From Methanobrevibacter sp. (GTDB lineage Archaea; Methanobacteriota; Methanobacteria; Methanobacteriales; Methanobacteriaceae), in contig JAITOM010000347.1 in assembly GCA_031289975.1 (NCBI GenBank), forward strand, positions 1 to 9,554: a stretch of DNA of 9,554 nucleotides. Reading direction: 5' to 3'. A program made the translations under genes and the position numbers. Below are positions 5,760 to 9,554 of the stretch, piece after piece; the stretch's first letter is position 1, and every line of letters begins with the position of its first letter. The notes under the pieces are model-generated. The model made no database searches. It saw only the letters and a list, made by a program, of their open reading frames with translations, and had not been told where the DNA came from.

Positions 5760-5841
5760 AAATTTATTTATATGGTCTAAGTGTGTCCGGGCTAAAAAGC
5801 CAAATTGTAGATCTTTGAAAACAAGACTCTTTTTACACAGC
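5760..5841. mobile_element. Truncated copy of the 1756-type miniature element, possible terminator
   Basis: This aligns with the right half of the element at 1756-1899: a shared TATATGGTCTAA, then the CTAAAAA-CCAAATT block, TAGATCTT, and an end CTCTTTTTACACAGC against CCCTTTTTACAGTGCC. The left half is missing or unrecognisable. It begins about 30 bp after the SIS gene's stop. Its interior GGCT-AAAA-AGCC hairpin (5790-5801) and the following T-runs (5842-5848) could serve as that gene's terminator, so the relic may have been co-opted. Confidence 0.65.
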
Positions 5842-5879
5842 TTTTTTTGGAAAATTGTTCTTCTAAACAATCAAAATCC

Positions 5880-5887
5880 TTTTTTTT
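5880..5887 (+). terminator. T8 tract downstream of the SIS gene
   Basis: Eight consecutive T about 150 bp after the SIS gene's stop codon form a plausible archaeal transcript end, backing up the T-run at 5842-5848 in the truncated element. Confidence 0.4.
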
Positions 5888-5942
5888 AAATTTTCATTCA
5901 TTTCAGATTATAGTAATGAAAAAATTTTTGTAATTAATTATT

Positions 5943-6110
5943 TATAGTGTTTTACAATCATTTATAGTGTTTTACATAATATTTATAATGTGTCTAATAT
6001 TTATAAACTTTATTAATAATCTTTTAAATTCATTTATATTAAAATTCAATGATTTTTATAAATATAAATATAATTTAGAAAATGTTATAAAAGTTTGGTA
6101 AAACACTATA
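5943..6110. mobile_element. TATAGTG-type miniature element with a doubled left end
   Basis: TATAGTGTTTTAC occurs at 5943-5955 and again at 5963-5975, within a 17-bp direct repeat (5940-5956 and 5960-5976). Its exact complement closes the element at 6098-6110. Beyond the 13 perfect bases, the inner left end and the right end stay similar for about 25 bp (shared TTTATAA and TCTAA blocks). The element is thus 148 or 168 bp depending on which left end is used. The flanks fit a TA target duplication. The interior is non-coding. It belongs with 3628-3841 and with the 27-bp repeats at 157 and 6560. Confidence 0.7.
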
Positions 6111-6274
6111 TTCTAAGTATCTTATTTTTAAGAATTTCAAATTAATATTAAATTAATTTTTTAAATAATAATTTTTATTTCTTTATTTTTAAAAATAAGA
6201 ATTATTTTTTTTAATTGAAAATTTAATAATCATGTTTCATTTTTAAAAACTTCATTATTGAGCTTATTCAATTA

Positions 6275-6559
6275 GAAACGGAAAATTTTAGATTTTCTTA
6301 ACTTATCTTCGATAACAAATCTTTATTCAATTTTTTAGAAAAAATTGATTAAAAAGAGTAGTTATGAACTTTTGACAAACTTAACTTGTTAAGTTAGAAA
6401 ATCTTTGATTTTCTTAAACTTTTGTTGTCGAAGACAACTTAGGAAAATCTACGATTTCTCGTTTTTAAAAATTTGTCTATGGTTTTCCGTTTATTTCTGA
6501 AAGAAATTTAGAAAAATTATCGATTTCTCGTTTTTAAATGTTGGTCTTTGATTTTTTTT
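6275..6559. repeat. Degenerate repeat tract rich in short hairpins
   Basis: No gene is supported. Related units recur. GAAAAT-TTTA-GATTTTCTTAA (6281-6301) resembles GAAAATC-TTT-GATTTTCTTAA (6397-6417), the latter an 8-bp hairpin. CGATTTCTCGTTTTTAAA is exactly repeated at 6452-6469 and 6521-6538, within a longer similar unit of about 48 bp. Other stems are AACTTAAC-TT-GTTAAGTT (6378-6395) and GTTGTC-GAA-GACAAC (6424-6438). The order of hairpins with a common GAAAATC/GATTTTC theme suggests decayed tandem copies of a small element. From 6111 to 6274 nothing beyond AT-rich sequence is visible. Confidence 0.6.
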
Positions 6560-6586
6560 CTTACAAACATTATTTCATACACTATA
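6560..6586 (-). repeat. 27-bp repeat, second copy, probable transposon-type end
   Basis: This is identical over 27 bp to 157-183 and in the same orientation. Read on the minus strand it starts TATAGTGTATG, like the right ends at 3841 and 6110. Sequence on either side is not shared between the two copies, so only the end itself is conserved. If paired with the left ends at 5943 or 5963 it would bound a unit of about 0.62-0.64 kb that includes the hairpin tract, but this pairing is speculative. From 6587 to 6745 there is only AT-rich sequence without features. Confidence 0.6.
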
Positions 6587-6745
6587 ATATCAACTTTTAA
6601 TTTCTTCATTTAGGGTAATATCTTCATTAAAGATTTTGTTCGTATATTTTTGTTTTTAAAATAGTTAAATATAAGTTCATATTTCTTTGGAGATAAAAAG
6701 ATAATATAAAAGAAATATTAAGATGAAAAGATGGACATAATTATA

Positions 6746-6862
6746 TTTAACAGATGGTTTTATATACTATTAATTATAAATATACTTCTATTATTGAAAT
6801 TTAATTGTAACTATTATTTTCTTTTTAACAGATGAAAGCTTATAAGGATAATAATTGGTGAT
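6746..6862 (+). promoter_or_regulatory. Promoter region of the NYN-nuclease / palm-protein operon
   Basis: TTTTATATA (6758-6766) is the best TATA-like box, predicting a start near 6790, with TTATAAATA (6774-6782) as an alternative. The 11-mer TTTAACAGATG occurs at 6746-6756, touching the box, and again at 6824-6834 in the predicted leader, 78 bp apart; the pair could bind a regulator. GGTGAT (6857-6862) lies just before the TTG start at 6866. Confidence 0.5.
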
Positions 6863-6865
6863 ATA

Positions 6866-7897
6866 TTGAAAGTTGTTATTGATGCATCAAATGTAGCAAG
6901 TTTTGGGAAAAAAAAAGGTTCTAAAGCAAAATTAGATTATTTATCCTCAGCAATAAAGGCTTTAGAAAAAAGAAATGATGATTTTGTAATTATAGCTGAT
7001 GCATCATTAAGGCATAGTATAGATAATAAAGAAGAATATATTTCATTGGTTGAGAATGGTTATATTGAAGAAGTTGAAGCTGGTAACAATGCAGATCATT
7101 TCATTCTTATATTAGCTGAAGATGAACATGCTAAAATTCTTTCTAATGATTATTTTAGGGAGTTTGCTGATGAATTTCATGATATTAACAATATGAGAAT
7201 TCCATTTTCCTTTGAAAACGATGAAATCATATTGGGTGAACATAAAAAACCAAAAAGGGTTAGAAACATTCTTCAAAAAATTTGTGATGAGATTCTATCA
7301 AACTTTGAAAAAAGTAGGGTTGATGTATATTGGGGTAAAAAGGGTATTGAATTTTCACCATTGAATATTGCAAAAGAATCCATTATTCGAATGGATCGAT
7401 TTGATCAAACAAAGATGGAAAATAAAATTGAAGGAGTAATTTCAAAAATTCCAATGTTTGGAAAAGTTATGGATATGATTGAAAGTGTTGAGGCTTCAGC
7501 TCCACATATAATTTTTGTTTTAGTGCATCCTAAAGATTACAAAGAAGCAGTGAAAAATGCAGGTAATATTTCAGTCACCATAAAAGATAGGCTACATCTT
7601 GATAAAAATCCTTTAATCATTGTTCGAAATGATTTATTCATGAAATCAGGGGTGTTTGAATTGAATATAATTTATTCTGATGAAATTTTAGATGATTCTC
7701 CATTTAATATAGAAATTATTATTAATCCTCATGATGCATCTTTTATAAAAAGGAATTCTCGTAGTGTTGCCAGCACAATAGCTGGTAGAATAAATTCTAA
7801 AAAATTTCCTATTGTTTCAGTTAAATCGAATTTAACTTTAGAAAATCCTGGAGACTTTGATCTTCATTTAGATCCACAAAAGAAAAATCAAGATTAA
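6866..7897 (+). CDS. NYN-domain (Zc3h12a-like) predicted ribonuclease with unassigned C-terminal half
   Basis: The predicted protein has 343 aa and starts at TTG after GGTGAT. Residues 1-125 match the NYN/PIN nuclease fold of Zc3h12a-like RNases: VVIDASNVA (3-11, Asp6), a second strand FVIIADASLR (40-49, Asp45), LVENGYIEEV (61-70), NNADHFILILAEDEHAKILS (74-93, Asp77) and NDYFREF (94-100, Asp95). The acidic quartet that binds metal and cuts RNA therefore appears complete. Residues 126-343 have no family I recognise: a basic helix KKPKRVRNILQKICDEIL, strands around HIIFVLVHP (214-222) and PLIIVRND (249-256), and a Ser/Lys-rich end. There is no signal peptide or membrane helix. It lies 45 bp upstream of the palm-domain membrane protein on the same strand, so co-transcription is very likely. 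This half could be a ligand sensor or partner-binding domain; that is inference. Confidence 0.75.
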   Translation: MKVVIDASNVASFGKKKGSKAKLDYLSSAIKALEKRNDDFVIIADASLRHSIDNKEEYISLVENGYIEEVEAGNNADHFILILAEDEHAKILSNDYFREFADEFHDINNMRIPFSFENDEIILGEHKKPKRVRNILQKICDEILSNFEKSRVDVYWGKKGIEFSPLNIAKESIIRMDRFDQTKMENKIEGVISKIPMFGKVMDMIESVEASAPHIIFVLVHPKDYKEAVKNAGNISVTIKDRLHLDKNPLIIVRNDLFMKSGVFELNIIYSDEILDDSPFNIEIIINPHDASFIKRNSRSVASTIAGRINSKKFPIVSVKSNLTLENPGDFDLHLDPQKKNQD

Positions 7898-7930
7898 TAA
7901 AAACAAAACTTTAAACTAAGGTATAATACT

Positions 7931-7935
7931 GGAGG
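7931..7935 (+). promoter_or_regulatory. Ribosome binding site that sets the palm-protein start
   Basis: GGAGG lies 7 nt before ATG 7943 but only 4 nt before an in-frame GTG at 7940. The usual spacing favours ATG 7943, giving 402 rather than 403 residues. Confidence 0.65.
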
Positions 7936-7942
7936 ATATGTG

Positions 7943-9151
7943 ATGGCTAATAATTCTTTGATAAAATGGGTTTTTAAGTTAATACTTAAATATAAGATTA
8001 TAAGTATAGGTACTAAATATGTTCCTTCTTCTAAAGTAGAAAATGAATATGTTGAAATGATTAATTTTACAAAAACCATGCTTATAGAAATTGAAGAAGC
8101 CAACATTACTACTGAAAGTATTTTTTATAACTTACTAAAGGATGTAGGTGAAAAAAATATCCCTGTAAATCATAAATTCTATGAATTAAAACCTGCTAAA
8201 AATGAAATTGAAGAGTATGCTCTTGTAAGTAATATTATTACAGGTAATGATAGATATCTTTATGTTGAATTATCTGCTTCAAATCCCTTAATCAATGAAT
8301 TTTCTAAAATCATAGTGGATGCAAAAGGAGAGATTGAAGAATATAGTTCCACTGAAATTGTTGCTCGTATGCTTTCTAAAAATGATGCAATTAAAATAGC
8401 TACTAAAATTATTGGAATTGGATTATCCAATGAACTTAATGTAATGGCTGCTGTTGGAATGACTGCAGCAGCAGCAGTTGAAAGATTAATAAATCTTAAT
8501 AAAGAAATTGGGGCATTATCTGGTATTGGTTTTACTAAATTGGGTGGAGAATATGCTCTTGTATTTGAAAGTAGATTCAACGATTCAATGGGAGGTTTTG
8601 AAGACCATCAAAATTACTTATTCATTGATATGATAAATTCAACTCTTTTTACAAATAAATATGGTAAGAATAAATTAGTAGAAATAATGAACAACATTAA
8701 AAACTTCATTATAACTGAATGTGAAGGTACAATTGAAGGTTATCGTGAAGGGGGGGATGATTTAATAGCTAAATTTCCAAGTAAAGCCTTAGCTATTAAA
8801 GCAGGATTAGATGCTGCATGGTTTACTTTAAATAATAAAACAAAAATTAGGGCTGGTGTAGGTAGAACAAGACATGAAGCTGGTGAAAGAGCTCAATTGG
8901 CTGATGAGGTTACAACAAATACCCCTTTATCCCTTGTTAATTTTGAATTAGCTAATGGAGTGTATGCATATTACATACCTTCTGAATTTACAAGAACTAT
9001 TTTAAACTTTATCATGAACAAAAAAGCAAAAATGTTTGCCATATTCTTATTTGTTTTTGTAATTTCTTACTTCTTTATAATATTAGGATACTGGGAATTT
9101 GGATTAGTGGCTGCTTTATTAGTTGTTCTATATGGATTATTTTCTAAATAA
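7943..9151 (+). CDS. Membrane-anchored protein with two tandem palm domains (nucleotidyl cyclase / GTP cyclohydrolase III-like)
   Basis: The predicted protein has 402 aa counted from ATG 7943. Residues 1-100 are mixed charged helices. Palm 1 (about 104-186) has YLYVELSASN, GEIEEYSSTEIVARM, NDAIKIAT and AAVGMTAAAAVERL. Palm 2 (about 224-323) repeats the order as YLFIDMINST, GTIEGYREGGDDLIAKF, SKALAIKAG and RAGVGRTRHEAGERAQLAD. Palm 2 keeps the metal-binding Asp229 and the hairpin GGDD (270-273) typical of class III cyclases, GGDEF enzymes and Cas10; palm 1 has Glu109 and no GGDD, so it is probably structural or regulatory. The AGVGRT...LAD ending and the two-palm layout recall archaeal GTP cyclohydrolase III, from memory. 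Two membrane helices (364-382, 386-400) close the protein, placing the palms in the cytosol. Substrate and product are unknown. The GGDD codons contain seven consecutive G (8750-8756). Confidence 0.7.
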   Translation: MANNSLIKWVFKLILKYKIISIGTKYVPSSKVENEYVEMINFTKTMLIEIEEANITTESIFYNLLKDVGEKNIPVNHKFYELKPAKNEIEEYALVSNIITGNDRYLYVELSASNPLINEFSKIIVDAKGEIEEYSSTEIVARMLSKNDAIKIATKIIGIGLSNELNVMAAVGMTAAAAVERLINLNKEIGALSGIGFTKLGGEYALVFESRFNDSMGGFEDHQNYLFIDMINSTLFTNKYGKNKLVEIMNNIKNFIITECEGTIEGYREGGDDLIAKFPSKALAIKAGLDAAWFTLNNKTKIRAGVGRTRHEAGERAQLADEVTTNTPLSLVNFELANGVYAYYIPSEFTRTILNFIMNKKAKMFAIFLFVFVISYFFIILGYWEFGLVAALLVVLYGLFSK

Positions 9152-9554
9152 ATTAAGTAAACAAATAATAGATAACAAAATATTATTTATTAGTTGATTA
9201 TATGAATAATATATAAAATAGTTATAAATTAATTAACTAATATATAGTTTAAGATGAAAAGTTTAATAAAAGTAAGTTATTAATCTTTATTTATTATTAC
9301 ATATAATTTGTTTATAAATATAATTTATTTATAATTTATAAATTAAAATAATTTAAATAATATTTTTAATAATAAAAGAATATTGGAATCTTAAATTATA
9401 AAATAAGATTAGTTCATTATTAAATAAATTTTTAGATTATAGTGAACTAAAAAATGTTTTTAAGTAATGAGTTTTTTAAAAATATCTCTAAATTATCAAT
9501 TTCATAAATAAAAATATAATATTATTTATTTTAAAAAATAAAATAATTAAATTT
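9152..9554. other. AT-rich downstream intergenic region
   Basis: No gene or RNA is supported. There is no strong T-tract immediately after the stop at 9151. Two inverted pairs are visible: AATCTTA/TAAGATT around 9387-9410 and a 12-bp pair with one mismatch, TTAGTTCATTAT (9409-9420) against ATAGTGAACTAA (9439-9450), followed by A6 and T5 runs. The second is the best terminator candidate for the operon, though it lies 260 bp away. Its right arm includes TATAGTG, as in the ends of the miniature elements, which may be chance. Confidence 0.45.

Noticed and set aside
6275..6559. Possible CRISPR array
   Set aside because: Repeat units are degenerate, unequally spaced and too few, and no cas genes are nearby.
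7894..8106. Minus-strand 70-codon frame
   Set aside because: Antisense shadow of the start of the palm-domain gene, with no independent support.
8260..8580. Minus-strand 106-codon frame
   Set aside because: Antisense shadow of the first palm domain, whose repeat homology supports the plus strand.
6866..9151. Minimal CRISPR polymerase or type III CRISPR locus because of the GGDD motif
   Set aside because: No Cas10 partner domains, cas genes or arrays are present, and the surrounding motif order fits cyclase or GTP cyclohydrolase III-like palms at least as well.

Overview
The window looks like chromosomal DNA from a methanogenic archaeon of the Methanobacteriales, most likely Methanobrevibacter or a close relative. 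The reasons are very low G+C, archaeal TATA-like boxes, Shine-Dalgarno sites of the GGAGG/AGGTGAT kind, TTG starts, and two families typical of these organisms: a DUF98-type chorismate lyase and a COG2522-like cysteine-rich HTH regulator. The genus call is inference. Coding density is low, and about half of the window is AT-rich intergenic DNA shaped by small non-autonomous mobile elements and gene decay.

Positions 1-1485 hold a divergent pair: the chorismate lyase-like gene (minus strand, 279-833) and the HTH regulator (plus strand, 1075-1485), sharing a 241-bp promoter region. Positions 1486-3100 are a decay zone: a diverged miniature element (about 1500-1650), a well-preserved copy of the same family (1756-1899) with 21-bp inverted ends and an 8-bp target duplication, a frameshifted 3' gene remnant (1968-2121), a small secreted protein gene (2233-2526) whose 3' end has been locally rearranged, and a broken ORF (2677-3078) whose reading frame resumes after a 66-bp segment carrying three stop codons. 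Positions 3101-4725 contain no intact gene. They hold a second type of miniature element (3101-3320, 26-bp inverted ends, 10-bp target duplication), an 11-G tract between hairpins, a third type (3628-3841, ends starting TATAGTG) and degraded coding fragments near 4084-4595.

Positions 4726-5730 encode a stand-alone SIS-domain protein related to the isomerase half of GlmS and to FrlB/AgaS deglycases, with a 9-bp inverted repeat just before its start. Positions 5731-6745 are again mobile-element debris: a third copy of the 1756-1899 family, a second TATAGTG element (5943-6110), a degenerate hairpin-rich repeat tract, and a 27-bp sequence repeated exactly 6.4 kb away at 157-183.

The most interesting part is the two-gene cluster at 6866-9151. 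The first gene encodes a predicted NYN (Zc3h12a-like PIN-fold) ribonuclease with an unassigned C-terminal half. The second, 45 bp downstream, encodes a C-terminally membrane-anchored protein with two tandem palm-type domains of the nucleotidyl cyclase / GGDEF / GTP cyclohydrolase III superfamily. The second palm keeps an active-site pattern (FID...GGDD) and the first has lost it. A nucleotide-processing membrane protein paired with a ribonuclease is a plausible but unproven nucleotide-signalling or stress/defence module.
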